Source: Gammaproteobacteria bacterium
Lineage (GTDB): Bacteria > Pseudomonadota > Gammaproteobacteria > Xanthomonadales > Marinicellaceae
Length of the DNA stretch: 64,000 bases
Direction: 5' to 3'
NCBI GenBank assembly: GCA_041395445.1
Contig: JAWLAO010000003.1
Coordinates: forward strand, 124,001 to 188,000
The notes beneath the pieces are model-generated. The model searched no databases, was not told where the DNA came from, and saw nothing but the letters and a program-made list of their open reading frames with translations. A program made the translations under genes and the position numbers. Shown here piece by piece: positions 26,898 through 37,020 of this stretch. The stretch's first letter is position 1. Each line of letters opens with the position of its first letter.

Positions 26898-28130
26898 TTA
26901 TTTGTTTGCCATTGTTGCAACTTTACCAATGGTCAATCCCTGAACCAGAATACTGAAAATCACTACCGCATAAGTCGCTGTTAGTAGCGGGTCACGCCAA
27001 GTTCCTGCCGGAAGTGATAATGCCAATGCTACAGATATACCACCTCGCAAACCTCCCCATGTCAGAATTTTTACAGTGTGTGGTGAGTAGGAATTTTTAT
27101 ATTTCAAAATCGCCACAGGCAGTCCGACACTTATAAATCTGGCAACCAACGCAGTTGGGATTATCAATAAAGCAGCAAGAATGTAATTCTGACTAATTTG
27201 AATGATTAACAACTCAATACCTATGAGTAAGAACAATACAGCATTGAGTATTTCATCAATCAACTCCCAAAAATCATCCAGTCTTTTACGAGTATTATCA
27301 CTCATAGCCAGCCTGCGTCCTTTATTCCCAATCATCAAACCGGCAACTACAATCGCAATTGGACCGGAAATATGCAGATGTTGTGCTAGTGAATATCCAC
27401 CGGTCACCAGAGCCAACGTGATTAATACTTCAACTTGATAATCATCAATTGATTTTAATAACAAATACGCAACATATCCAATAATCAAACCATATATCGT
27501 TCCACCAATCGCCTCTTTGACGAAAAGCAAACTAATGTGGCTCAATGAAACCTCACTATGTCCTGTTGCCAGTTCCAGAACGACGATAAATAACACAACC
27601 GCAACACCATCGTTAAATAATGATTCACCGGTGATTTTGACTTCTATAGACTTAGGAGCGCCGACTTTTTTCAAAATTCCCATCACTGCAATCGGGTCTG
27701 TAGGTGAAATCAAGACGCCAAAAACCAGGCAGTACAAAAATGGCACATCAATTTGTAAAAATGTAAAAATATAATATGACACTACGGCAACTATGGCTGC
27801 TGAAATCATAATTCCGATGGTAGCCAGAATAGCTATGGTATCTGCCAGTTCAGCCAGTTTGTTGATATTTACGTGCAATGCACCTGCAAAAAGCAAGAAA
27901 CTCAACATGCCATTGAGAACTGCCTCGTTAAAATCAATTTGCGCAAAAATATGTTGAACACTTTCTGTACTGTATAAGCCCATTTTGTGTGCGACAATAA
28001 TTGCCAGCGACATCAACAAACCGATTAGCATAATGCCAATGCCGTTTGGAAGTTTGATGGTTTTATAATTAATCAGGGAAAAAAGGGCAGCCAGCGATAA
28101 TAAAATCGCAACCATATCAAATAATGACAT
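26898..28130 (-). CDS. Na+/H+ antiporter, CPA1 family
   Basis: A 410-aa membrane protein with about 12 helices. The CPA1 core is visible: FGVLISPTDPIAVMGILKK, then GESLFNDGVAVVLF, whose two Asp-containing motifs are the ion-binding region. Later come GPIAIVVAGLMIGNKGR and WGGLRGGISVALALSLP, the signatures of NhaP-type transporters. It exchanges Na+ or K+ for protons for pH and salt homeostasis, fitting a marine or saline habitat. Confidence 0.92.
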   Translation of the reverse strand: MSLFDMVAILLSLAALFSLINYKTIKLPNGIGIMLIGLLMSLAIIVAHKMGLYSTESVQHIFAQIDFNEAVLNGMLSFLLFAGALHVNINKLAELADTIAILATIGIMISAAIVAVVSYYIFTFLQIDVPFLYCLVFGVLISPTDPIAVMGILKKVGAPKSIEVKITGESLFNDGVAVVLFIVVLELATGHSEVSLSHISLLFVKEAIGGTIYGLIIGYVAYLLLKSIDDYQVEVLITLALVTGGYSLAQHLHISGPIAIVVAGLMIGNKGRRLAMSDNTRKRLDDFWELIDEILNAVLFLLIGIELLIIQISQNYILAALLIIPTALVARFISVGLPVAILKYKNSYSPHTVKILTWGGLRGGISVALALSLPAGTWRDPLLTATYAVVIFSILVQGLTIGKVATMANK

Positions 28131-28230
28131 TTTATATCTCAGTTTCAGGTTTTGTCGCTAGATTAACAAAAAGCGATTTGAAATACAATAAAGCGAAAAA
28201 TTACGGTTGTATTAAATTTTTTTGCTTTGT

Positions 28231-29250
28231 TTACGAATCGAGCAATGGCCTTTGATGTTCAAGTTGAACCATTTTCTTTACCCATTTTTCAAAAGGTGTG
28301 AATGAATTGACATTGAAAGTCTTTGTTAATTTTTCAGCGTTGCCAATTAAAAAACGATTGTCTAATGGGCGATAAAACCGTGTATCTATAGCAACTACGG
28401 TTTCACCCGAAGAGTTAATGGCGATGGTGTCTTCATTTTGACCTTTCCAGCTGATTTTGTAATCCAAGCTGGTAAAGGCGACTTCAACCATGTCTTTAAC
28501 GCTATGAAGCTTACCACTTGCAAATACAAAATCATCGCCTTTGGGAAGTTTTAACAGTTCCGGGAATAGTTTGACAAAGTCTGGAGCATAGCCCCAATCT
28601 TTTTTGGCGTTGATATTTCCAAGCATCAGTGGTTTGCCACCGTGTTTTACAATTCTGGCAACTTCCCGGCATATTTTTTTACTGACAAATTCTTCGCTTC
28701 GTAGCTCAGATTCATGATTGAATAATATTGCGATGGAAGCATAAATATCATATCTGTCTCTGAAATATTCAACCAGATTATGTGCCGCTAACTTGGAGAT
28801 CCCATATGGGTTTGTTGGTTTTTTGATACTATATTCATTCGCACTCTCAAACAAGTTGCTATTAAATATTTCACAGCTGGAAGCGAAAAACAGACGGGTT
28901 TCAGGACTGGAATTTTTTATAGATTGTAATATTTCCAAAGTCCAATTGGTATTCACTTCAAAAACCTTTTGAGGATTATCATGGGATTCCCCCACATGAC
29001 TGAATGCCGCTAAGTGATAAAACTCATCAGGCTGATATTCTGAAATAATTGAGTTGATATCAGCGAGTGTTTGCAAGGCAATAAAGTGAATGTTTCCGTG
29101 GTTTTCAATGTTTAGAGCTTTTAAATTGGTTGTATTGTAATTTTCTCTAACCGGTGCAATTATTTGATAGTCACTTTGCAACAAATGTTGAGCGAGTAAT
29201 GCTCCGTCTTGTCCATTGATACCGGTAATAATTGCTTTTCGAGTCTGCAT
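28231..29250 (-). CDS. GDP-mannose 4,6-dehydratase-like SDR epimerase/dehydratase
   Basis: A 339-aa protein from ATG 29250 (the TTG three codons upstream is unneeded). Extended SDR fold: the NAD(P) loop is ITGINGQDGALLAQHLL, and the YHLAAFSHVGES segment is typical of Gmd. The active site has ASSCEIFN and NPYGISKLAAH (Tyr and Lys). KKDWGYAPDFVK matches the Gmd substrate loop. It would make GDP-4-keto-6-deoxymannose or a related sugar for surface glycans. No other sugar genes lie next to it. Confidence 0.78.
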   Translation of the reverse strand: MQTRKAIITGINGQDGALLAQHLLQSDYQIIAPVRENYNTTNLKALNIENHGNIHFIALQTLADINSIISEYQPDEFYHLAAFSHVGESHDNPQKVFEVNTNWTLEILQSIKNSSPETRLFFASSCEIFNSNLFESANEYSIKKPTNPYGISKLAAHNLVEYFRDRYDIYASIAILFNHESELRSEEFVSKKICREVARIVKHGGKPLMLGNINAKKDWGYAPDFVKLFPELLKLPKGDDFVFASGKLHSVKDMVEVAFTSLDYKISWKGQNEDTIAINSSGETVVAIDTRFYRPLDNRFLIGNAEKLTKTFNVNSFTPFEKWVKKMVQLEHQRPLLDS

Positions 29251-29412
29251 TGAAACCAAAATTCGTTGAAAGCACCATTATAGTCACAAATTCAGGCGAC
29301 GAAAATGTTTGTTTTTCCTATTTTCGGAAGTTATAAAGCCTTTGCGGCTATGGTTTTAGGGCTAAAATAAGTATAATCTCGCCCTTTTAATTGATAGCTA
29401 ACAGGAAAAATT

Positions 29413-29961
29413 ATGGGATTAAGACATGTGGCAGTAGGAAAAGACGTGCCAAATGATATCAATGTGGTCATTGAAATTCCGGTGAATGGAGAAGCCGTCA
29501 AATACGAAGTCGATAAAGACTCCGGTTTGATTTTCGTTGATCGAGTATTAAACACTTCGATGCGTTACCCTTGTAATTACGGATTCATTCCGCACACACT
29601 TTGTGGAGATGGGGATCCGGCTGATGTTTTAGTGATTATGCCAACACCATTATTGCCGGGCTCGGTGGTGCGTTGCCGTCCGATTGGAATGTTGCAAATG
29701 ACTGATGAGAGCGGAGAAGATGCTAAAATTGTTGCTGTTCCGGTCAGCGATGTAACCGGGTTGTATCGTAATATAGGCTCAATTCGCGATTTGCCGGAAG
29801 TGATGCTGGATCAGATTGCCCATTTCTTTGAACATTACAAAGACCTTGAAAAAGGCAAATGGGTGAAAGTTGAGGGCTGGCGAGACGCTGATGTCGCCAG
29901 ACAGGAAATTCTTGACTCCATTGCCAATTTTGAAGAGGCTAAGGAAAAACCACGCTTTTAA
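29413..29961 (+). CDS. ppa: Inorganic pyrophosphatase
   Basis: A 182-aa family I pyrophosphatase, normal length. It splits pyrophosphate released by biosynthesis. Signatures: VIEIPVNGEAVKYEVDKDSG, the Tyr-containing YPCNYGFIPHTL, the metal site DGDPADVLV and KDLEKGKWVKVEGW. AGGAAAAATT precedes the ATG. It lies 9 bp upstream of tsaB. Confidence 0.96.
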   Translation: MGLRHVAVGKDVPNDINVVIEIPVNGEAVKYEVDKDSGLIFVDRVLNTSMRYPCNYGFIPHTLCGDGDPADVLVIMPTPLLPGSVVRCRPIGMLQMTDESGEDAKIVAVPVSDVTGLYRNIGSIRDLPEVMLDQIAHFFEHYKDLEKGKWVKVEGWRDADVARQEILDSIANFEEAKEKPRF

Positions 29962-29970
29962 CTTTATTTT

Positions 29971-30627
29971 ATGAATCTACTTGCCATTGATACCGCAACC
30001 GAAAGTTGCTCAGCAGCATTGCTGGTCAATGGCAGGCTTTATCAGCGTTTCACCGTTCAGGCTCGTTTGCATGCTGAGTTGATTTTGCCATTTATTGATG
30101 AACTGTTGGAAGAGTCGGGAATCACAAAGGCTCAAATTGATGGCTTGGTTGTGGGTCGAGGTCCGGGTGCTTTCACTGGAGTTCGAATTGGTGTGGCAGT
30201 TGCTCAGGCTTTGGCATTAGCTTTGGAATTGAAAGTTGTCGAAGTGTCGAATTTAATGGCATTGGCATATCGTGCTATTGATGAATTAAAACAACAAGAA
30301 CTTTTTAATCTGGTGGTCGCTACAGATGCCAGAATGAATGAGGTTTATTGGACAAAATACCAAATAAAAGGCGATAAAATTATTTCACTGACAGAAGAAT
30401 ATGTCGGTAAAGCCGAAGATGTTGAATTAGCGGATACAGATTATTATATTGGCAATGGCTTTAGTGTTTATCCGCAACTGATTGAGCATGCAAACACACA
30501 CCCAATGAAATTTCAAACAAACATCAACTCTGATGCCAAAGACATGCTCATGTTGGTTAAAGATGAATTCGAAAAATTGGCAATTTCAGCATCAGAGCTT
30601 TCTCCGGTTTATCTTCGAGAGCCTTAA
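29971..30627 (+). CDS. tsaB: tRNA threonylcarbamoyladenosine biosynthesis protein TsaB
   Basis: A 218-aa ASKHA-fold protein that scaffolds TsaD and TsaE in t6A synthesis. It opens with LLAIDTATESCSAAL and carries LHAELILPFIDELL, GRGPGAFTGVRIGVAVAQ and the ATDARMNEVYW segment, all diagnostic. Likely co-transcribed with ppa. Confidence 0.95.
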   Translation: MNLLAIDTATESCSAALLVNGRLYQRFTVQARLHAELILPFIDELLEESGITKAQIDGLVVGRGPGAFTGVRIGVAVAQALALALELKVVEVSNLMALAYRAIDELKQQELFNLVVATDARMNEVYWTKYQIKGDKIISLTEEYVGKAEDVELADTDYYIGNGFSVYPQLIEHANTHPMKFQTNINSDAKDMLMLVKDEFEKLAISASELSPVYLREP

Positions 30628-30629
30628 TT

Positions 30630-31439
30630 CTATTTAGCTGTGTGAGTGCTTTCAAAAATTTTGTCAGCCGATGCTGCAATAAACCCTTGATAAAGTTTTC
30701 CGGAATCCGGTAAAGGATATCTTTTTGCAAATTCGTAAAAACATCCCGGAATCACATGATTGGCATTGTCAAATTCCATGTTGACAGGAGCTGCCATTGT
30801 CGAAGACTGTTCCAAAAGTTGAGCCGGCGTGCCTTTAATCAACCCGGATACTTCATTTAACACAAACCCATTCTCCAACAGGAAGCTATTTAAATCTTCC
30901 AGCATAAAAAATGTCGTGAGATGATTCAGTGAAACCGTAAAATGATTGGCTCTGTAGCCAAATGCGGCTGTCCAGGCTGCATATTCGCTTTCGCGCAATA
31001 ATTGAATGTATTGTTCAAATGACAAATCCCAGCTACGACCCGATGCAACAAACAAATCATCATTAACCGTTTCTTCATCAACTTGATTATCAATATCGGA
31101 AATGATTTGCTGAGTTTCATCGGAAAACAGCTCAGACCTCAGTTCAGAAATAAAAACTTTCGGGTAGTTGGGATTTTCAGAATGTTGAAGATGAATTGCA
31201 TTCAGCTTTTTCTTTTCAAAATCGTACTCGCCGGCTTTTTCGTATCCGAGTTTAAGAAAAACTTTTGCCAGATTTGGTATGCCTAGTTTTTCGGTATTAA
31301 ATGTCCGTAATGCAATATGGTCATTGACAACCTCTTCACCACGGTTTTGCAACAGGGTTTGGATTTTTTGAGCCTGCGGATTAATTTTAATGTATTGATT
31401 CCATAGCGTCTCGAAAATACTTTCAACTGATAAAGCCAT
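30630..31439 (-). CDS. DUF1338 family protein (VOC-type metalloenzyme)
   Basis: A 269-aa protein. Characteristic DUF1338 segments are NDHIALRTF (metal His), a glyoxalase-like fold with AIHLQHSENPNYPKVFISELR (His and Glu ligand candidates) and GYRANHFTVSLNHL. A related family includes HglS, the 2-oxoadipate dioxygenase/decarboxylase of lysine breakdown. Whether this short form shares that activity is unknown. Convergent with tsaB with only 2 bp between stops. Confidence 0.82.
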   Translation of the reverse strand: MALSVESIFETLWNQYIKINPQAQKIQTLLQNRGEEVVNDHIALRTFNTEKLGIPNLAKVFLKLGYEKAGEYDFEKKKLNAIHLQHSENPNYPKVFISELRSELFSDETQQIISDIDNQVDEETVNDDLFVASGRSWDLSFEQYIQLLRESEYAAWTAAFGYRANHFTVSLNHLTTFFMLEDLNSFLLENGFVLNEVSGLIKGTPAQLLEQSSTMAAPVNMEFDNANHVIPGCFYEFAKRYPLPDSGKLYQGFIAASADKIFESTHTAK

Positions 31440-31560
31440 ACAAATTTCTTTGATAAATTAAACCCCTAAATTCTAACTTTCTATTTTAGAGTTAAATACC
31501 TAATAGCAGAAATCTATGTATTGAATTACAATACCTGTCCGAAAATAAATTTATAAAACA

Positions 31561-32463
31561 ATGGATTCAGCACAGTCAGAAATATTCGAAACCATAAAAA
31601 AATACTATGATGCAACGGACGAGGAAGTGAAACGAATTATTGAAATTCTAAATTCCGCCAGTTATCAGCGCTCGGACAGAGATTATGATTTCATTAATAG
31701 TGACTTGGCAAGACCGATGCGTTTGCAATTGGAGTATTTGAAAGTTCAGAGTATTCTTCAGCAGAAGAACATCAAAAAAACCATTGTGGTATTCGGTGGA
31801 ACTCGTGTCACTCAACAGAAACGAGCTGAAATTCGTTATCAAAACGCTAAAAATAATTTGCAAAAAGAACCGGACAACGAAGACTATCAATACCAGTTTA
31901 AAGTTGCGGAAAGAGTTTTAAGCAAAGTCCCCTATTACGAAGAAGCCAGAAAATTTGCGCAGATTGTTGCAAGGTACAGTAAAAGTTTGAAAAATGATTC
32001 TGTCCATATCATGACCGGAGGAGGTCCGGGAGTCATGGAAGCAGCCAATCGGGGTGCTTTTGAAGAAGGAGCAGATAGTATTGGATTAAATATTGATCTT
32101 CCCTTTGAGCAGTTTCCAAACCCTTATATCACACCGGATTTGTGTTTTAGCTTCCGCTATTTCGCACTGAGAAAGCTGCATTTTATGCACAGAGCCAGAG
32201 CTTTGGTTGCTTTTCCGGGTGGTTTCGGTACTTTTGATGAATTGTTTGAGGCACTCACCGTAATACAAACCAAGACAATTAAGCCAATTCCGATAGTTCT
32301 TGTTGGTCATCATTATTGGGAAAATGCCGTCAATTTTGAGTTTTTGGCAGAAGAAGGTGTCATCAATCGAGAAGACTTGGATCTTTTCACTATTGTGGAT
32401 TCAGCAGATGATGCTTGGAGTCACATATTAAATTGGTATAAAGAAAAAGAAATACCAATTTAA
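31561..32463 (+). CDS. LOG family protein (TIGR00730-like)
   Basis: A 300-aa protein with a Rossmann fold. The LOG/lysine-decarboxylase-like motifs are GGGPGVMEAANRGA and FPGGFGTFDELFEALT. These match cytokinin-activating phosphoribohydrolases and the PpnN-type nucleotide 5'-monophosphate nucleosidases. The N-terminal 90 residues are an extra helical region as in longer bacterial LOG-like proteins. It likely hydrolyses a nucleoside monophosphate; the substrate is not clear. Confidence 0.85.
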   Translation: MDSAQSEIFETIKKYYDATDEEVKRIIEILNSASYQRSDRDYDFINSDLARPMRLQLEYLKVQSILQQKNIKKTIVVFGGTRVTQQKRAEIRYQNAKNNLQKEPDNEDYQYQFKVAERVLSKVPYYEEARKFAQIVARYSKSLKNDSVHIMTGGGPGVMEAANRGAFEEGADSIGLNIDLPFEQFPNPYITPDLCFSFRYFALRKLHFMHRARALVAFPGGFGTFDELFEALTVIQTKTIKPIPIVLVGHHYWENAVNFEFLAEEGVINREDLDLFTIVDSADDAWSHILNWYKEKEIPI

Positions 32464-32466
32464 TTA

Positions 32467-32775
32467 TTAGTGTTCTGATTCCAGTATTATTTTCAATTTT
32501 TTAGCTGTTATTTTGAAATCCTGTTGAATTATTTGTAAAATCACGCGATTGTACATGCGAATTTTACTCGCTTCGAGCCTGGATTTACAGATTAGTACCA
32601 CGACATCCTGCCGGATATTCGCAATATGGCAGACTTCTTTCAAAGTCGATGGAAGTTTGGACTGAAACTTTTTATCCAGTTCAAACAAATATGAAGCATA
32701 CTTAAACACTTTCTGCAACTCAGAAGATGAGTTCAGAGAACGACTGACGGGTGAAAATCCTGAGTTGTTTCGCAT
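32467..32775 (-). CDS. DciA-like DUF721 protein
   Basis: A 102-aa protein from ATG 32775; the longer open frame upstream overlaps the neighbour and is hydrophobic noise. DUF721 core: a predicted KH-like fold with LPSTLKEVCHIANIRQDVVVLI then SRLEASKIRMYNRVILQ. DciA relatives load the replicative helicase DnaB. Position next to the M23-secA block is shared by many gammaproteobacteria. Divergent from the peptidase gene. Confidence 0.75.
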   Translation of the reverse strand: MRNNSGFSPVSRSLNSSSELQKVFKYASYLFELDKKFQSKLPSTLKEVCHIANIRQDVVVLICKSRLEASKIRMYNRVILQIIQQDFKITAKKLKIILESEH

Positions 32776-32818
32776 GGTTTTATTGTCATGAATGACAACT
32801 AAAATAACAAGAAAAAAT

Positions 32819-33751
32819 ATGAAAAATTTAATAGTTTTAAAACAGAGCAAGACTGGTACCAGCAGTTATCATTTGTCTGATAATGGTCTTCGCAGAAAAT
32901 TAATCACCTTAGTGGCATTATCATTTTTAACCGTTTTGAGTGCCGGAATTGGCGCCGGTTATTTGTTGTTTAATGGCAATATTGATTCTGACAATGTTTT
33001 GAAAAACATGCAGTCTCAAGTCAGCCAAAAACAAAGTGAAGTGCAAGAGTTTAAAGAAAAAGTGAATCGTGAATTAGATTCCCTAGCATTACAAATCGGT
33101 GGACTGTATGCCCAAAGTGCTAGAATCAATGCTTTAGGAGATCGTTTGACTCAAGTTGCCAAACTTGAAGATGCTGAGTTCGACTTCACGACTGCTCCCG
33201 GTGTTGGCGGAGCGGGATTGGAATTGACCAATGAAGAAAATACTCCGGAAAACTTATTTGAGAGCTTATTTTCTATCAAAGAAAACTTCAAACAACAGGA
33301 AGAGCAATTATTATTACTCAGTGATTTGCTAGAAGAAAAGGATTTGGATCAACAAATCAAACCAACCGGAAAGCCAATCAGAAACGGTTGGATTTCTTCC
33401 AGTTATGGAACCCGTACCGACCCGTTTACCGGTAAACAAGCATTTCACTCCGGACTTGATTTTTCAGGTAAAAAAGGAGCCATCATCCAAGCAGCAGCAG
33501 ATGGTGTTGTTATCTGGTCAGGTAAAAGAGGAGATTATGGAAAAATGGTTGAGATTGATCATGGTTCCGGATATATCACTCGTTATGCACACATGAGTGA
33601 AACGAAAGTGAATGTGGGCGAAAAAGTTACAAAAACGCAGGAGATTGGTATTATGGGAAAATCAGGAAGAGCAACATCCGAGCATCTTCATTTTGAAGTT
33701 TTGAAAAAAAATACCAAAGTCAATCCGTGGCCTTTTATTTCCAAAAAGTAA
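32819..33751 (+). CDS. M23 family metallopeptidase (LytM domain)
   Basis: A 310-aa protein from ATG 32819 with an N-terminal membrane anchor (LITLVALSFLTVLSAGIGAG YLLF) and a coiled-coil region (about 60-170). The C-terminal LytM/peptidase M23 domain contains SSYGTRTDPFTG, FHSGLDFSG (His and Asp metal ligands) and SEHLHFEVLK. It cuts or regulates cutting of peptidoglycan cross-links in the periplasm. Located immediately upstream of secA, a conserved arrangement. Confidence 0.92.
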   Translation: MKNLIVLKQSKTGTSSYHLSDNGLRRKLITLVALSFLTVLSAGIGAGYLLFNGNIDSDNVLKNMQSQVSQKQSEVQEFKEKVNRELDSLALQIGGLYAQSARINALGDRLTQVAKLEDAEFDFTTAPGVGGAGLELTNEENTPENLFESLFSIKENFKQQEEQLLLLSDLLEEKDLDQQIKPTGKPIRNGWISSSYGTRTDPFTGKQAFHSGLDFSGKKGAIIQAAADGVVIWSGKRGDYGKMVEIDHGSGYITRYAHMSETKVNVGEKVTKTQEIGIMGKSGRATSEHLHFEVLKKNTKVNPWPFISKK

Positions 33752-33848
33752 TGGTCTAACGCTTGAAAAGCAAAACAATTGCATCCATTTACTGCTACTG
33801 GAATTTGGACGAAATCATTCAGCATAAAGCTACAGAGAACCTATCATC

Positions 33849-36602
33849 ATGATATTAAATAGTGTATTTACTAAAATATTCGGCAGCCGTAATCAAAGGC
33901 TGGTCAAACAACTCTATAAAATCGTTGATAAAATTGATGCGTTGGAACCCAAGTATCAAGCGATGCGAGACGGAGATCTTCAACATCAAACACAAGTTCT
34001 AAAAGATAAATTAGCAAGCGGTGAGCATTTGGACAATTTGCTCGTAGATGCTTTTGCTGTGGTTCGTGAAGCATCTGTGCGTGTGATGAAGATGCGCCAT
34101 TATCGCGAACAAATGCTTGGAGGAATGGTTCTTCATAACGGAAAAATTGCTGAAATGAGAACCGGTGAGGGTAAAACTCTGGTAGCAACATTACCGGCTT
34201 ATCTGAATGCTTTAACCGGCAAAGGTGTTCACATTGTAACGGTTAATGATTATCTGGCAACCCGTGATGCCAAATGGATGGAACCTTTATATAATTTTCT
34301 TGGGATGAGTGTTGGGATTGTTGTTCCCGGCATGAATCCGGCCGATAAAAAAGCTGCTTATGCAGCAGATATCACTTATGGTACAAATAACGAATACGGG
34401 TTTGATTATTTGCGTGACAACATGGCTTTCTCATTGGAAGATAAAGCTCAAAGAGAACCGCACTTTGCGATTGTGGACGAGGTTGACTCTATTCTTATTG
34501 ATGAAGCAAGAACACCTTTAATTATTTCCGGACAAACCGACGATTCACCGGAACTGTATCACCGTATTAATCGCCTCACTCCTGCACTCCAACCTTCATC
34601 GCAAAAAATTGAAGAAGGTGATGGGAGCATTAAATCCATGCTCGAAGCCAAAAAACAAATGGCTCTCAAGGAACCGGATGGCGATTTTATTATTGATGAA
34701 AAAGCCAAGCAGATACACTTGACTGAACAAGGCATGGAAAAAATTGAAGAGCTTTGTGTTAAAGAAGGTTTGATTAAGGAAGGTGAATCACTTTATGACA
34801 CCAAACATCTGCAATTGACTCATCATGTGAATGCTGCTTTGCGAGCCCAACATTTATTCCAAAAAGATGTCGATTATATTGTCGATAATGGGGAAGTGGT
34901 CATTGTTGACGAGTTTACCGGCAGAACGTTGGCTGGAAGACGCTGGAGTGACGGATTGCATCAAGCAGTTGAAGCAAAAGAAAATGTTCCTATTCAAAAA
35001 GAAAACCAAACACTGGCATCGGTAACATTTCAGAATTATTTCAGATTGTATCCGAAACTGGCCGGAATGACCGGAACGGCAGATACAGAAGCCTACGAAT
35101 TTCATACAATTTATGGACTGGAAGTTGTTGTAATTCCAACACATAGACCAATGGTTCGTAACGATCAAGGTGATTTGGTATTCTTGACAATGGAAGGTAA
35201 GTTTAAAGCGATTATCGAAGACATTCAGGATTGTTATGAACGCAAACAACCGGTTCTGGTTGGTACAGCATCCATTGAAGTCTCTGAATTAATTTCGGAA
35301 AGACTGAAAAAACTTAAAATTCCACATAATGTTCTTAATGCCAAGCAACATGAAAGAGAGGCTCTGATTGTTGCCAAAGCCGGAAAACCGGGAGCTATCA
35401 CAATTGCAACTAATATGGCAGGTCGTGGAACAGACATTGTGTTGGGTGGAAACTTAGAAATTGAACTCAAAGAACTGGGTGACACTATTCCTGATCACAA
35501 AAAGCAAGAAGCCAGAGACAACTGGAAAGAGGTTCATGAAAGTGTATTATCCAAAGGTGGTTTGAGAATCATTGGTACAGAAAGACATGAGTCTCGTCGT
35601 ATTGATAATCAGCTTCGTGGTCGTGCCGGTCGTCAGGGTGACCCGGGATCATCACGATTCTATATTTCACTGGAAGACAACCTCATGCGTATCTTTGGCG
35701 GTAACATCGCCTCAACAATGCGTAAATTTGGCATGAAAGATGATGAGTCCATCGAACATAAATGGATAACCAGAACCATCGAAGGTGCCCAAAGAAAAGT
35801 TGAATCCCATAACTTTGATATTCGTAAATCATTGTTGCAATATGATGATGTAGCCAATGACCAAAGATTGGTTATTTATCAACAACGCACTGATTTGCTT
35901 GAATCTGAAAATATTAAAGATTTTATATTTGCAATTCGTGAGGATGTTTTTGAAGATATCATTCGATCTTATATTCCATTTGAAAGTCATGAAGAGCAAT
36001 GGAAAATAGCTGATTTGGAATTTGCTCTGAAATCAGATTATGGCATTGAATTAAACATTCAACGCTGGCTCGATAATGATGAAGAAATGAATGAACATGA
36101 ATTGGTTGAGAAAATTCATAAAAATGTGGAAAGATTCTTCCGTGAGAAAGAAGCATTAACCGGTTCAGAAACCATGCGACACTTTGAGAAAGCGGTATAT
36201 TTGAATGTTCTGGATCAACTATGGAAAGAACATTTATTGAGCATGGATCATCTTCGTCAGGGAATCGGTTTGCGTGGCTATGCGCAAAAGCAACCTATTC
36301 AAGAATTCAAGAGAGAATCATTCGAGATGTTCTCGGATTTATTGGAAAGAATAAAAACCGAAGTTACCAAGATTATTGCGCGAGTCAAAATCAAGCAAGA
36401 TGATATTGACGAACTGGAGCAGCATGAACAACAGCAAATGAATTATCAGCATGCTTCAGCAAATAACCCAACTCAACCACAAGCACAAGAAGCTAAAAAA
36501 GCAGAAACCTTTGTTCGCGATGGTCGCAAGGTTGGCAGAAATGAGCTTTGCCCATGTGGTTCAGGAAAAAAATATAAACAATGTTGCGGTAAACTCATTT
36601 AA
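33849..36602 (+). CDS. secA: Protein translocase ATPase SecA
   Basis: A 917-aa motor of the Sec pathway. Walker A is EMRTGEGKTLVATLP; the DEAD box is VDEVDSILIDEARTPL. Further motifs: GMTGTADTEAYEF, TNMAGRGTDIVLGGN and RIDNQLRGRAGRQGDPG. The C-terminal zinc-binding tail is CPCGSGKKYKQCCG, which contacts SecB and lipids. The middle contains PPXD and HWD regions in the usual order. Full length and intact. Confidence 0.98.
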   Translation: MILNSVFTKIFGSRNQRLVKQLYKIVDKIDALEPKYQAMRDGDLQHQTQVLKDKLASGEHLDNLLVDAFAVVREASVRVMKMRHYREQMLGGMVLHNGKIAEMRTGEGKTLVATLPAYLNALTGKGVHIVTVNDYLATRDAKWMEPLYNFLGMSVGIVVPGMNPADKKAAYAADITYGTNNEYGFDYLRDNMAFSLEDKAQREPHFAIVDEVDSILIDEARTPLIISGQTDDSPELYHRINRLTPALQPSSQKIEEGDGSIKSMLEAKKQMALKEPDGDFIIDEKAKQIHLTEQGMEKIEELCVKEGLIKEGESLYDTKHLQLTHHVNAALRAQHLFQKDVDYIVDNGEVVIVDEFTGRTLAGRRWSDGLHQAVEAKENVPIQKENQTLASVTFQNYFRLYPKLAGMTGTADTEAYEFHTIYGLEVVVIPTHRPMVRNDQGDLVFLTMEGKFKAIIEDIQDCYERKQPVLVGTASIEVSELISERLKKLKIPHNVLNAKQHEREALIVAKAGKPGAITIATNMAGRGTDIVLGGNLEIELKELGDTIPDHKKQEARDNWKEVHESVLSKGGLRIIGTERHESRRIDNQLRGRAGRQGDPGSSRFYISLEDNLMRIFGGNIASTMRKFGMKDDESIEHKWITRTIEGAQRKVESHNFDIRKSLLQYDDVANDQRLVIYQQRTDLLESENIKDFIFAIREDVFEDIIRSYIPFESHEEQWKIADLEFALKSDYGIELNIQRWLDNDEEMNEHELVEKIHKNVERFFREKEALTGSETMRHFEKAVYLNVLDQLWKEHLLSMDHLRQGIGLRGYAQKQPIQEFKRESFEMFSDLLERIKTEVTKIIARVKIKQDDIDELEQHEQQQMNYQHASANNPTQPQAQEAKKAETFVRDGRKVGRNELCPCGSGKKYKQCCGKLI

Positions 36603-36605
36603 TTC

Positions 36606-37007
36606 ATGAAACAAAGAATACAAGTTGTCGCCCTGGTTTTAGAAAACAATCAGGGCGAAATTCTTGTAACCAAAAGAGCACCTGATAAACACCTTGCCGG
36701 TTTCTGGGAGTTTCCCGGCGGAAAAGTTGAAGCGAATGAAACGCGACAACAAGCATTATCCAGAGAGATTCACGAAGAATTAGCTTACATCATCAAGAAT
36801 GTTGAGCCACTGATTTGTTTACACCATGACTATACCGAACATCAAATTGAACTGGATGTCTGGTATTCACAAGATATAAATCCTCAGGTGTTTGCTAACG
36901 AAAACCAACCCATGAAGTGGGTCAGTAAAACTGAGTTACAGAAACTCAAAATGCCTCCGGCAGACCGACCGATAATTAAGGCCCTGTTAGAAAAAGCTAA
37001 AATATAA
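36606..37007 (+). CDS. mutT: 8-oxo-dGTP diphosphatase MutT
   Basis: A 133-aa Nudix hydrolase with the box GGKVEANETRQQALSREIHEEL matching G-x5-E-x7-RE-x2-EE. WEFPGG precedes it. It starts 3 bp after the secA stop, the typical secA-mutT pair. It sanitises oxidised dGTP. Confidence 0.93.
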   Translation: MKQRIQVVALVLENNQGEILVTKRAPDKHLAGFWEFPGGKVEANETRQQALSREIHEELAYIIKNVEPLICLHHDYTEHQIELDVWYSQDINPQVFANENQPMKWVSKTELQKLKMPPADRPIIKALLEKAKI

Positions 37008-37020
37008 CATAACAGCTTTT